A DNA stretch of 64,000 bases from Lepidostoma basale (GCA_022606425.2 JAHDVF020000001.1:1178001-1242000), one strand, 5' to 3'; shown: positions 21,240 to 31,785, counted from the stretch's first letter. The notes: a model not told the origin generated them from the sequence alone. Program-made: numbers and translations.

Positions 21240-21784
21240 ACATTAATGCAGACAGGTAATTATACTTCTTAATTTTGGCGAGTATAATTTTTACACGTCA
21301 TTTTGAGGTTATGAACGAAATTTTATTTTTTCGTGTGGCTGAAACTTATTCGTCTAGAGTTCTAGCCGTTTGATTGGTCACGTGGTCTCTGAACTGTCAA
21401 TCTACTGTCAATCTCTTTGTACGTCGTAATATTTTGTAGGTATGAAGTTTCGGTACTTTTAGGTTATGAAGTTTCTGGGATTAAAGTTATTTCAAAGGAT
21501 GATAGCGAAAATATAAAATATTGGACGTCGAAGCTCTACAAGAATATGAAGAAACTTGCTTCCGTAAGTATAATATAATATTTATATTTCTAATTCATAA
21601 ATATATTTTCAGTTTATTCTATTTTGCTGTTTTCTTTATACGCATACTTTGGTCAGGGAAATTGTTACATTACCACAGCAACGGTAAGAAAGTTCTAATG
21701 ATATACAATATGAATTACAATATGAATGAATGACACAATTCTTATGACTTTTTCCGTTTATTTCTAGGAAAATAAAGTAACGGA
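21240..21784 (+). other. Unassigned region with splice-like motifs
   Basis: An open frame of about 40 codons (YEVSVLLGYEVSGIK to KLYKNMKKLAS) is preceded by ttttgtag and followed by gtaagta. A second segment lies between tattttcag and ggtaag, and a third ttatttctag precedes LINE-like DNA. The segments resemble no family I recognise, and the last acceptor leads into a dead LINE. This could be a relic of a spliced transcript or coincidence. Confidence 0.2.
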
Positions 21785-21900
21785 TCAGAGATGGGACGAA
21801 AATTACCGATGCAGCGTGCAAAATAACTTCGTTAAAATGGAATTAGATCAATCAAACAACGGATGATCAGTGAATTAGATGTACTCTGGAGTGGCGAATG
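21785..21900 (+). mobile_element. LINE scrap
   Basis: The segment agatgggacgaaaattaccgatgcag to ctggagtggcgaatgagaa is homologous to 23795-23920 (gatcggaccaaagttgccga, ctggagtggcgaaagaga), a LINE C-terminal region. It is cut off by Helitron-like DNA. Confidence 0.6.
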
Positions 21901-22110
21901 AGAACCGGCTCATTTTTACATTACACAATATCACATTTGCACAAAACATTAATATGTTTAGAGAAACAAAACTCTTGATTTTGTTGTCCATGAAAATCAC
22001 ATCAGAGCCAATAAAGTAAGTTTCTACGATCGTGATTTCGCTGTTGTCACATGCACCTTTCATGACTAAAAACATTGTCAAAGCGCCCTTGAGGTGAGCT
22101 ATTCACGAAA
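21901..22110 (-). mobile_element. Helitron-like fragment, inverted
   Basis: The minus strand shares aaacttactttattggctct and caaaatcaagagttttgttt with the Helitron at 24044-24360. The canonical ctag terminus is missing on this copy. Confidence 0.6.
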
Positions 22111-22127
22111 ACGGCGATTATACAAAT

Positions 22128-22180
22128 TAAACAAACAAACCATCACGCCGTTTCCGGTAGGCAGACAGAATGGACCATAA
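22128..22180 (-). mobile_element. RTE-like LINE 3' end feeding a tandem array
   Basis: An antisense tail aaacaaacaaacc, catcacgccgtttccgg and cagacagaatggacc. The coding end continues into the first unit of the 252-bp array that follows. Subfamily B. Confidence 0.8.
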
Positions 22181-23165
22181 CACTACTCTATCCTGGCAAA
22201 CCTCTCTAGCTTCCTCCACATTCATACGAGTCATACACGCATGTCGATTCCTCTGACTTCTAACATGACCAACCTTTAAAATCTGATTAATTTAATTAAT
22301 TTGACAAATTAATCAAATTAATCAGATTAAAAGGTTTTATCAGTTTTATCGTTTTTATAAAGAATTTTGACAGGTGTACAAATAAATTTTTCATTTGTTC
22401 CAATGACAATTTGAATAATTTCTTCAACATAACACTACTCTATCCTGGCAAACCTGTCTAGCTTCCTCCACATTCATACGAGTCATACACGCATGTCGAT
22501 TCCTCCGACTTCTAACATGACCAACCTTTAAAATCTGATTAATTTAATTAATTTGACAAATTAATCAAATTAATCAGATTAAAAGGTTTTATCAGTTTTA
22601 TCGTTTTTATAAAGAATTTTGACAGGTGTACAAATAAATTTTTCATTTGTTCCAATGACAATTTGAATAATTTCTTCAACATAACACTACTCTATCCTGG
22701 CAAACCTGTCTAGCTTCCTCCACATTCATACGAGTCATACACGCATGTCGATTCCTCCGACTTCTAACATGACCAACCTTTAAAATCTGATTAATTTAAT
22801 TAATTTGACAAATTAATCAGATTAAAAGGTTTTATCAGTATTATCGTTTTTATAAAGAATTTTGACAGGTGTACAAATAAATTTTTCATTTGTTCCAATG
22901 ACAATTTGAATAATTTCTTCAACATAACACTGCTCTATCCTGGCAAACCTGTCTAGCTTCCTCCACATTCATACGAGTCATACACGCATGTCGATTCCTC
23001 CGACTTCTAACATGACCAACCTTTAAAATCTGATTAATTTAATTAATTTGACAAATTAATCAGATTAAAAGGTTTTATTAGTTTTATCGTTTTTATAAAG
23101 AATTTTGACAGGTGTACAAATAATTTTTTCATTTGTTCCAATGACAATTTGAATAATTTCTTCAA
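22181..23165. repeat. Tandem array, four units of about 250 bp, made of RTE tail plus flank
   Basis: Unit starts (cactactctatcctggcaaa) lie at 22181, 22433, 22685 and 22928, so spacing is 252, 252 and 243 bp. Each unit has about 90 bp of antisense RTE coding end, a palindromic block (ctgattaatttaattaattt and complement), and about 120 bp of unassigned DNA. The shared cataacac at the junctions suggests microhomology-driven duplication. Units are nearly identical, so the array is young. Confidence 0.9.
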
Positions 23166-23504
23166 TATTATTTTTAAGTTCTTGCTGGTTAAGTGCCTTA
23201 TTACAGATAATTTAAAAAATGGTGGATACGTGTAACATAAATTAAATAAACACAAAAGTCCGGATCGTCCATGTCAACATGTGCAACATCGAAAAAAACA
23301 TTATGTGTTATTACATTATGTGCTAAATTAAAAAACAGTGGATACGTGGAACATATTATAAATTAAATAGACAATATGTGCACCGTCTAAAAATAACATT
23401 TTGTGTAAAATTATTTTTATTTTGTTATTTTATTTTATATCATTGTATTTTATATTATTTGTTTTAGATTTATTTTGTGGGTGTTGGACGATCGAAGTGT
23501 GCGC
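23166..23504. repeat. AT-rich DNA with an imperfect direct duplication
   Basis: The block ggatacgtgtaacataaatt at about 23223 recurs as ggatacgtggaacatattat at about 23340, with similar flanks for about 100 bp. Origin unknown. Confidence 0.5.
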
Positions 23505-23672
23505 GGGAGATGCCTATTGGTGGCGATGAGGTTCGCAACCCATCACACCGCGCCTCCCGCGGGGCGAAAAGAGAAGGATGGAGTGCCGCATCAGTAAAAG
23601 TGTGACAGTCCATTCTCTCTGCTTACACTTTCGGGGAGACGGCGTGATGGTTAGTTAGTTAGTTAGTTAATT
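23505..23672 (+). mobile_element. Inverted-dimer RTE-tail retroposon (copy 3)
   Basis: It begins gcctattggtggcgatgagg, carries the antisense-type half (ccgcgcctcccgcggggcga) and the sense RTE tail ending ggagacggcgtgatggttag and GTTA repeats. Same internal junction as the other three copies. No clear target duplication. Confidence 0.75.
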
Positions 23673-23769
23673 TGACAAATTAGCCTAATTATTATTATTA
23701 TTATTATGCATATAGCATGAACTGCCTTTTATAGTGTCCGCCTTATGGCAATTCAATTTTTTTTTTTAA

Positions 23770-24040
23770 TTCCAGGGCCCAACATTGATGAATGAAAGAT
23801 CGGACCAAAGTTGCCGATGCAGCAACTAATGTTTAAATGGAATGGGATCGGTCATAAAGCAAGGACAACGGGTTATAAGATCTTCTGGCCTGGAGTGGCG
23901 AAAGAGAAACAGCTACACAAATTCTGGCAGATCACAAGCAAGATGGTCTGATGACATTAAACGAGTGGCAGGAGGTCAATGGCGCAGAGCGGCGAGGGAT
24001 ACAGTTGTGGAAGTCGGGAAGGGAGGCTTATGTAGTATTA
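23770..24040 (+). mobile_element. LINE ORF2 C-terminal fragment cut by a Helitron
   Basis: The frame at 23842-24037 reads SGLEWRKRN, GRSQARWSDDIKRVAGGQWR, then AARDTVVEVGKGGL, and in another frame ends EAYV where LINE relatives continue QQW. The Helitron begins at that point. Confidence 0.75.
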
Positions 24041-24043
24041 TCA

Positions 24044-24360
24044 TCTATATTACTATTCCACGCCAGCGGACTCGCAGTGCCGAAATCATCGTAGAAACTT
24101 ACTTTATTGGCTCTGATGTGAATTTCATGGACAACAAAATCAAGAGTTTTGTTTCTTTAATATAATGAATGTTTTCTGCAAATGTGATATAATATTGTTT
24201 ATTTGATCATTAAATTTCATATAAAATATTCAAAAAATTGTTTTTCTATTACATTAGTAATATGTATTCAAGTTTATAATTCATTGTATTTTTTGAATAT
24301 ATATTGGGTTTATTTATGTACTCGAATTTAGCAATAGCGAAGCGTTGCCGGGTCAGCTAG
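24044..24360 (+). mobile_element. Short non-autonomous Helitron
   Basis: It starts tctatattactattcc and ends gcgttgccgggtcagctag. A TC start and a CTAG end, inserted before a T, with GC-rich text shortly before the end, fit Helitrons; the end is of the type common in Lepidoptera. Length is 317 bp with no Rep/helicase, so it depends on another element. A partial inverted copy lies at 21901-22110. Both copies sit in LINE sequence of the same type. Confidence 0.8.
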
Positions 24361-24519
24361 TATAATATAAAAACACAGTATCTGATCATATTGGGACTTT
24401 TTTTGTTAAATGTCTAAAAATCATTTTCAAAATAAATATTTCACGTACTTTCGTATGAAGCATTTGATTTTTGGTGTAGCGTTATAAAAAAAAACTTTTA
24501 TATTAAACATTGTTTTTAC

Positions 24520-24725
24520 ATCACATCTTCTTAATCTTCAACAGGTTCTGAACTCTTGTAATTCCTGTCCACTCTTTAATGCTCCGCAGCCAGGCAGCTG
24601 CCTTTTACCAACTCCCCGACGTCCCTCCACTTTACCCATTAATATCAAAGGAGGTTGTATTTTTCTCCCCTTAGCATATGACCCAAATATGAGACCTTTC
24701 TAATTTTCACACTCGACAACAGCTC
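24520..24725 (-). mobile_element. LINE ORF2 C-terminal fragment
   Basis: The minus strand reads, with frame errors, a GHM-like block, LILMGKVEGRRGVGKRQLP, then a SIKEWTGI-like block. This is the family seen at window position 1-213 (GKVEGRRGPGRRQ). It ends in an AAGATTAAGAAG-type tail. Confidence 0.65.
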
Positions 24726-24893
24726 TCTATTGGCTATCGCTCTATTGTATTAAATATTTTAAAAGATAAAAAAATCATCACTTATTTCAGTTCCATTAAT
24801 GCCAGTCCATATTTAATAGAAGACTAATTACAACGAAAACGGAATAATGGAATATTTAAAAAAAATATTTATCTAAAAAAATATTTTGCAATA

Positions 24894-25041
24894 GTGGCGA
24901 TGAGGTTCGCAACCCATCACACCGCGTCTCCCGCGGGGCGAAAAGCGAAGGATGGAGTGCCGCATCAGTAAAAGTGTGACAGTCCATTCTTTCTGCCTAC
25001 CCTTTCGGGGAGACGGCGTGATGGTTAGTTAGTTAGTTAGT
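24894..25041 (+). mobile_element. Inverted-dimer RTE-tail retroposon (copy 4) with 12-bp target duplication
   Basis: Flanked by a perfect 12-bp direct repeat, tattttgcaata, at 24882-24893 and 25042-25053. The insert starts gtggcgatgaggttcgcaac, carries an antisense-type half (catcacaccgcgtctcccgc) and the sense RTE tail (ggagacggcgtgatggttag), and ends in GTTA repeats. The flanking repeat and tail show that this 148-bp chimera was inserted in one event, as by target-primed reverse transcription. It has no coding capacity. Confidence 0.85.
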
Positions 25042-25053
25042 TATTTTGCAATA

Positions 25054-25689
25054 AATATGGATTCGAATCTAATCCATATGATAACTCACTTCTTCCCAAT
25101 CAGGACACTGTCTCCTCGGATACTAAGTATCAGAATATTTTAAATATAATGTGTATAGAAATTCTCTGTATTAATTAATTATTTTTATTTGTGTATTTGA
25201 AGCACATTTTGATATTTCAATATTTTCTTAATATGTTCCGGTCTATAAAGTGTTAAGCAATATTATATATAAACATTTACGTACTTTTATCCTTTAAATA
25301 AACCGTTAATAATACATCTAATCGTGGGCAGCGTTTAGATCTACTACATGGGGCTAACGCTTCCGGTTCCGGCCCTTTCTCTTTTTCATTTCCGGCGTCA
25401 AATCTTCGCCGTTATTCCTGCAACGGAAGTGTGACCAAAAGCTTTTTTAACTTAAACGGTTTATTCTCAGATGTGTGCTGGAATACACGAAGCTTCCTTG
25501 TTTTATTTATACATTCGACTTTTTTCTAAACACAGTTTTATTTTTATAAGCATTTATTTTGAAAGTTTAATTTTATATACAACATAATACATCTAAGTTA
25601 TAAAGAATTTGCCAATAGTACATATTATTCATTAATTCACATATTTTTATTTTAGTAAATGATTAATCATACAAAACATGCTTTACCAT
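25054..25689. other. Unassigned DNA
   Basis: No recognised element. A somewhat GC-richer stretch lies near 25320-25440. Confidence 0.35.
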
Positions 25690-26060
25690 TATATACTAAA
25701 AGAACTAATACCGACCACTACTGGACATTGGCCTCCCCATATTTCTCCACATATTTCTATGTTGTGCTCTTCATATCCAGTCACTAGCAATTTTTGTAAT
25801 ATTGTCAGACCATCGTGCGATGAGTCCCCCTCTGCTTCTTATATCCTCACGAGGATTTCCACTCCATCACCTTTCTGGTCCATCTTTGGCCTACCAGTCT
25901 GGCAACATGTTCCGTAAATGACCATTAGAGCTTAGGCGCCCTTTCGACAACATCCGTTACTCTCTAAAAGATAGAAGGACAGCTGGGAGTCTACCTCACA
26001 GGAGAAGCAACACTCTGGAGGACAGACCACATAGGTCAAACAACAAGGAAAAAGAAGAAA
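25690..26060 (-). mobile_element. LINE 3' end fragments
   Basis: The segment accgaccactactggacatt with its downstream sequence is a familiar antisense LINE end in insect genomes. A second piece at about 25965-26060 reads in sense gaaggacagctgggagtcta and ends in AAG-rich sequence. Frames are broken and the exact joins are unclear. Confidence 0.45.
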
Positions 26061-26103
26061 AAAATTTTTAATGAACTAAATATAATTCAATGATAATTAT
26101 AAA

Positions 26104-26158
26104 TGTGACAGATCTGTCATCCTATTTAATTTTAATATAGGATGACAGATCTGTCACA
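26104..26158. repeat. Perfect hairpin, 22-nt arms
   Basis: The arms at 26104-26125 and 26137-26158 (tgtgacagatctgtcatcct...) are exact complements around an 11-nt AT loop. Each arm also holds the smaller palindrome gacagatctgtc. Confidence 0.8.
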
Positions 26159-26475
26159 GTCTTTTCAAATTTAAGTACCATACGTATATTGTATTAATTA
26201 TAATATATATGTAATTAATACACCCTGTATAAGTATATTGCTTAATTTGATTCATAGATCATATATATTTTCGTCGTTTTCAGATAAAATTTAAAACATT
26301 CACACGACTCGTGTACAAGTAAATGAATAGGTATTGATACTTTCAACCGTTTGACATTTTCGTTTATACCATACATCGTATTTGCTTACTTATGCGTGAT
26401 TATCTTATCCACTTGAACCATTAATACCCCCTTTGAAATCGCTTTCATAAATTAGACTAAAGTGCGGTTTAAGAG
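26159..26475. other. Unassigned AT-rich DNA
   Basis: No recognised element. Confidence 0.35.
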
Positions 26476-26566
26476 CAAGGGTAGATAGACAATTGCTAAT
26501 TGACACTAAGAACCGAAAGATGTTCTACCTAGGGCATATGCTTGGACACATAAAGAAGAAGAAATA
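26476..26566 (+). mobile_element. LINE scrap with AAG tail
   Basis: Short frame RVDRQLLIDTKNRKMFYLGH and ML, followed by AAGAAGAAG. The KM.YLGHM text matches the GH(I/M/V) block of LINE C-termini. Confidence 0.5.
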
Positions 26567-26569
26567 AAC

Positions 26570-27345
26570 AAAACAAACAAACCATCACGCCGTTTCCCCG
26601 CAGGGGTAGGCAGAGAGAATGGACCGCCACACTACTCTATCCTGGCACACCTCTCTAGGTTCCTCCACATTCATACATCGAGTCATACACGCACGTCGAT
26701 TCTTCCGGCTTCTGACATGACCAACTTTTAATATTTGATTAATTTGGTCATGCCATGTTTTCCTCGGTCTACCTCGACTCCTTACTTCATTTACATTGTT
26801 AACGTATACTTTTTTAACCATTATTTCTTCACCCATGCGCTCCATATGTCTCATTTTGTTTGTTTGTTCATAATACCTTCTTTCGCTCTACGTTCCTTCC
26901 GAATATCAGCATTTGAGATTCTGTCGTACATCGTTCTATCACACATACGTCTTAGGGACCTCATCTCTACCGCATTTATTCTGCTCTCATCTTTCTTCTG
27001 CCAGTTCCATGCTTGGCTTCCATACATAAGGGTTGGACCCAGAACTCCATTGTGAACGGCAATTTTCGCTTTCATTGATAAATTCTTGTTTCCAATAACT
27101 ACTTTTAAAGCTCCATTCATTTTGTTACCCGCACCAACCCTTCTTTCAATATCACTGTCCGTTCGGCCATCCGCTGTGAACATGCTACCTAAATACACAA
27201 ATTCCCTCACCTGTTCCAAGTTCTCTTCATTTACACTTATATTACAAACTGTCATTTGCTCTTCCCTTTCAAAAACTAACACCTTTGACTTTCCGACATT
27301 CATCATTAAATCGTTCGACTTGCATACCTCATACTCGTACATTCG
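26570..27345 (-). mobile_element. RTE-like LINE, longest copy in the window, subfamily B
   Basis: Two minus-strand frames, 27342-26851 and 26854-26585, together cover about 250 codons: SNDLMMNVGKSKVLVFEREE, REFVYLGSMFTADGRTDSDI, ERRVGAGNKMNGALKVVIGN, MYGSQAWNWQKKDESRINAV, then a small deletion and frameshift where GSLRWFG is lost, then RMGEEIMVKKVYVNN, RGRPRKTWHDQINQ and ILSAYPCGETA. The tail is (GTTT)n-like. The MNVGKSKVLVF and YLGS blocks place it just downstream of the reverse transcriptase palm. The catalytic domains are missing. Confidence 0.9.
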
Positions 27346-27929
27346 TCCGCACTATCCGCAACGAGAACGGCAAGAAGAAATAAGATTTGATATTATAACT
27401 CTGGGAAATGGGTACGTGATTTATTACAAGTAGTTTTAGATCTACGTGTCTAATGATTGAATGCGTGTCACTTAATCATCTAATTATTTCAATTTAATTC
27501 AAATCTCTCATTTAAAGTTTATCATGAAATCTTGTGAAGTGCCAATTAAAAAAGGTATCAATTATTCTTCGATCTCTGAACTAATTAAATAATAGTGTTA
27601 TCTCTAACACTGATTTGATTTAGTAATATCCGTTTCTACAAAATGATAAAACCGAGTATTTTATTTACGATATATAATAATTTTGAGCATATCTACAATT
27701 TGATTTTCATAAAGGATAACAACGGCATTATCAGGCTAATATACAATAATACGAAAATCGTACGTGAAAAACGATTTTTTCGTTTTATTCATATCACGCT
27801 GATATGCATTATATTGTGTTTTACTTACATTAATCTAGCTAGGTGGGTAGGTGATAATTGAAAAAACGAATTTCATTCATTAACAATAATCGCTTTCAAC
27901 ATTTTTTTTTTAATATTTTTGTTCTTCAT
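27346..27929. other. Unassigned AT-rich DNA
   Basis: No recognised element. A 72-codon frame at 27643-27861 is AT-driven with no family resemblance. Confidence 0.35.
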
Positions 27930-28170
27930 CTTTCGGTATCATGTCAGGTCCCCGCGACGTTGACTATCACTTGAGGGCAGGCGTCTCTGTCTTTGGCAGC
28001 TCATATTTATCTACGATGAGAGATCTCGGGATCATCTATGAGAGTAGGCTGATTTTTCGTTCACATATTGTGAGGATTTGTGGCACTGCACTGAGGATGT
28101 TGGGCTTCATCGTCCGGACCGGCAGAGTTTTCAGGGATCCTCATGTGCTCAGAGTCCTATACAACACGAT
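27930..28170 (+). mobile_element. LINE fragment of the (GATTT)n-tailed family
   Basis: It reads DYHLRAGVSVFGSSY, LSTMRDLGIIYESRLIFRSH and GFIVRTGRVFRDPHVLRVLY, overlapping the start of the copy at 10662-11291 and extending it upstream. The frame is lost after VLYN. Both 5' and 3' ends are missing. Confidence 0.8.
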
Positions 28171-28235
28171 ATACGATTTCCGGGAACAAATATTCAAGTG
28201 GTCTACGAAGCAAAAATATTTGGGAACCTCTGCCT

Positions 28236-28530
28236 AAACTAGGGTTACTCAACTTTTTTTCTTCTGGCCACTTATACATATTTGCTAAGTTACGCGCGCC
28301 ACAACATTATACTCATAAGACGAAAAAAACATATTGGGAAAAACAGTCATTTGTTGAAACCCTAATAGTACAATACTCGAATAAAGCGTCAGTTCGCAAT
28401 ATGCGATGATTATTCCCACGTATTTCAAGATATTTAAAACTAAGCATATATATTTATTAAAATCAGATCCGCACATGAAAGCTTGGCGGTAGGTATACGA
28501 TCCGCGGACCACAGGTTGAGTATGATGGCA
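28236..28530. mobile_element. Candidate hAT-like element
   Basis: The left end ctagggttactcaactttt and the right end, read inverted as ccatcatactcaacctgtgg, match partly, and cttctggccac pairs with gatccgcggaccac in position. An 8-bp duplication was not found. Confidence 0.4.
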
Positions 28531-28984
28531 TCGTTTATACAAATAAAAAATAACGTGTTCGTATGTTATTTCATATTGTAAAAACATGTTTGTCTGCTAG
28601 ATAGAGAAGATTTTATAGAATATATTAAATTTTAATTGAATATTTTTATAGCTTGAATACCCCTTACGTTCTCCCACGCTCTCCCCCCTCTTTCCTTCCT
28701 CCTCCACCTCGTGCGGAACATCCGGTCTCCTTCCATTGGCGCCCAGTTCGTTTCATTTCCTTCTTACCTTTCCGTTCTCATTTCCTTTGGCCATATAATT
28801 TTATATCGCATTGTGTTATGCCTTTGCTGCCGTAATTGCATAGAATGTCCATATATAAAAAAACATATTTCCTAACTTATTTTTGCAATCATAAGTACCT
28901 TGAAAAGATTTTGTTTATTTATAAGTAAGAAACAACAAATTGTCGCGACAGCTGTTTCGCCAACCTATGTTAACATCATCAGGT
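28531..28984. other. Pyrimidine-rich stretch and spacer
   Basis: A C/T-rich block at about 28660-28790 (cccccctctttccttcctcc) differs from its surroundings. At 28940-28983 the gcgacagctgtttcgccaac MITE-end motif appears with atcatcaggtgtaac. Confidence 0.4.
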
Positions 28985-29300
28985 GTAACAAACATCATGT
29001 GTATGAGTAGCGAAAGAGTATTATGAACAAAATTATGAAATAATCGATGCTTTGATTTGTACAAATGGAACCCATTGATGAAAGTAAACCCTAAAAGAGG
29101 ATATGTTAATGATTTCCATGGAGTACGTAATCGAGGAAGACCGAAATTTTAGATGGTCTGCCATTTTAGAAGTCGTAAGAATCGACTGCGCGTGTGACTT
29201 GCTGTACGATTGTGGAGAAATTTAATGATTTTTATCAGGATAAAGTGTTGTGGCGGTCCATTCACTCTGCCTACCCCTACGGGAAAACGGCGTGATGGTT
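28985..29300 (+). mobile_element. RTE-like LINE, heavily decayed
   Basis: Traces of MNKIM, the KRGYVNDFHGVRNRGRP-like region, RNRL and WRSIHSAYP blocks in order, ending gggaaaacggcgtgatggtt. Confidence 0.65.
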
Positions 29301-29317
29301 TATTTATTAGTTTATTG

Positions 29318-29488
29318 TTTATTCAGACTTAACTTTGGTACTTTTTAGGATTTAACATGTCGTTTGAACCCAATTTGTATTGATTCTCGTAACTTGTGAT
29401 GTTCGAGAATCACACTGCCATCGCCGATAATCGAACCCGGGACCTTCGGTTTTTTCAATAATAGCTCTTACCATTCTGCCTCGAATGT
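29318..29488 (-). mobile_element. tRNA-derived SINE, internally deleted
   Basis: The minus strand has the decayed head, B box region (plus strand gataatcgaacccgggacct) and the LINE-type tail (aatacaaattgggttcaaac), but lacks much of the middle, including the cacgtgacaata block. Confidence 0.7.
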
Positions 29489-29827
29489 CATCATGTTTCA
29501 TATTTATTTACCTTGAAAAGTACTCACGTACATAAACAAATGTTCAAATAAAAAAATATTTAAACAATTAAAAATAATAATTAATATAAGGTTACATTTT
29601 GGTTACATGTCAATATAATTCTAAACTTAATATTCAAGAAGATTAGTATTCAATACAATCGATTTTAAATTTTATTATAACTGACATATTTAGTTTATAT
29701 ATAAAAAATTTATATTAATAATTTTATATTAAATTAATTTTATTTTTATGTATATTAAATTAATTATAATTTTATATTAAATTTAATATTTAAGTTCAGT
29801 AAATTTTACATAAATATTTGAAGATTA

Positions 29828-31605
29828 ATTAATACGAATGAAAACGTCAGTTTTCTAGAAATTTTATTATATTTTATGGGAATGACATGTTTCGCCCTTC
29901 TAAGGCATAATCAAATGTGACGAAATTTCAGTTAATTGCTGTTTTTATACACTAGTAAATGAAGCAGAATTGAGTCTACGCACGCAGGATGGCGGTTTTA
30001 TTTTTTAATATAATACTTAGAATCATTATTTACCTTGAAATATGTAAAATCATTTGTAAACAATTTGTAAGAAGATGTTTATCTTAGAAACACTTTATTT
30101 CGTCTACCTCAAATAACTTATTTTTTATTAATATTTGTGAAGTGTATACTTATATCTGTATACGAATCCTGGATTTTCACCTGTGGGTGGTTAATTTAAA
30201 TTTTTAATTGTATCTCAATAGAGACGAAGAAACAAACTGGAAACTGAATATGGATGATCAAGGTGTTTACAGGACTTATGACCTGTCATTGGTTGGGTTA
30301 AGCGCACGCTTTATGTAATTACAACATTCCCCATTCCACCATTGTTATTATGATCATGTATGATATATTTTTTTGGAAGTTGTATATATACTCCAAATTC
30401 ATACTTATCTTCACGTGGCAGTTCCAGTTAGCCATCTATGTAGATTTTGATTGCACTAATTAATTTTTTAAGATCAATCTATACAATCCATCCACTAACG
30501 CCATCTATGTAGAATGATTGTTTAGCATTTAGCAAACTACTTTATTAACACAATGCGAAGAGGCTACCGCCTCCTATCGCACTGTTAGAAGTCGCCTGGA
30601 GTATCCACTCCTATTTTATACGCCAAATAATTGACCAGAATATTTACAAATATTTGTGAAGTGTATACTTATATCTGTATACGAATCCTGGATTTTCACC
30701 TGTGGGTGGTTAATTTAAATTTTTAATTGTATCTCAATAGAGACGAAGAAACAAACTGGAAACTGAATATGGATGATCAAGGTGTTTACAGGACTTATGA
30801 CCTGTCATTGGTTGGGTTAAGCGCACGCTTTATGTAATTACAACATTCCCGACTTAGGCTACAGGCGACTTCTAACAGTGCGATAGGAGGCGGTAGCCTC
30901 TTCGCATTGTGTTAATAAAGTAGTTTGCTAAATGCTAAACAATCATTCTTCATAGATGGCGTTAGTGGATGGATTGTATAGATTAATCTTAAAAAATTAA
31001 TTAGTGCAATCAAATCTACATAGATGGCTAACTGGAACTGCCACGTGAAGATAAGTATGAATTTGGAGTATATATACAACTTCCAAAAAAATATATCATA
31101 CATGATCATAATAACAATGGTGGAATGGGGAATGTTGTAATTACATAAAGCGTGCGCTTAACCCAACCAATGACAGGTCATAAGTCCTGTAAACACCTTG
31201 ATCATCCATATTCAGTTTCCAGTTTGTTTCTTCGTCTCTATTGAGATACAATTAAAAATTTATTTTTTATTTATATAATATCATTTAGTATTCCCTAACT
31301 ATGTAATCATTGTCATAAATTTTCTTAACGAGTTCCAAGAAACACTTTACAATATTTCTGGACCTACCCAAATAATTATTTGTTAAAAATGTATAAAGTC
31401 ACATCAATTTTCGTTAACTACCATATTCTGCCCCATTTACTAGTGTATATAAATAGCAATGAGCTGAAATTTCGTCACATTTGATAATGCCTTTGAAGGG
31501 AGAAACATGTCATTCCCATAAAATATAATAAAACTTCTAGAAAACTGACGTTTTCATTCGTATTAATTATTTAATATGGAGTTTTACATCATTGATCAAG
31601 AAACA
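29828..31605. mobile_element. M1-family TIR element enlarged by an inner palindrome, with 18-bp flanking repeat
   Basis: The outer arms are about 29828-29960 and about 31430-31575. They carry cagttttctagaaattttat and its complement, and both contain gtgacgaaatttcag/ctgaaatttcgtcac. An identical 18-bp sequence, ataaatatttgaagatta, flanks the whole unit at 29810-29827 and 31606-31623. The inner 30133-31261 segment is an unrelated inverted pair. Confidence 0.7.
30133..31261. mobile_element. Two inverted copies of family X forming a 1-kb palindrome
   Basis: The layout is A-B-spacer-A'-B(inverted)-A(inverted). A and A' (30133-30331 and 30651-30850) are nearly identical direct repeats. 30198-30600 is the near-perfect reverse complement of 30855-31261. 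One complete unit, 30717-31261, has about 130-bp terminal inverted repeats beginning aatttttaattgtatctcaa. Family members also sit at 12955, 33060 and 34635. No transposase frame is present. Confidence 0.8.
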
Positions 31606-31632
31606 ATAAATATTTGAAGATTATTTTGGTAT

Positions 31633-31785
31633 AGAATCATATATACCACCCCTGATTTGTATGTATATAAAGGACTCGGTTTGCAATAGTCTGTCGATGA
31701 CAGCGAGCCTGGCGAAACCGGTCGCTGTCGAAATAAAGACAAAAGTGAAAGTATTATAATTAAAAAAAACATCGTTTTATTTAAT
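31633..31785. mobile_element. MITE fragment of the gcgaaaccggt type
   Basis: It contains gagcctggcgaaaccggtcg and gtcgaaataaagacaaaagt, matching the better copy at 61158-61279. One end is uncertain. Confidence 0.6.

Noticed and set aside
24894..24920. Possible pol III boxes in the inverted-dimer element (tggcgatgagg and ggttcgcaacc)
   Set aside because: The two boxes are adjacent, without the usual spacing of about 30 bp or more, so a functional promoter is unlikely.
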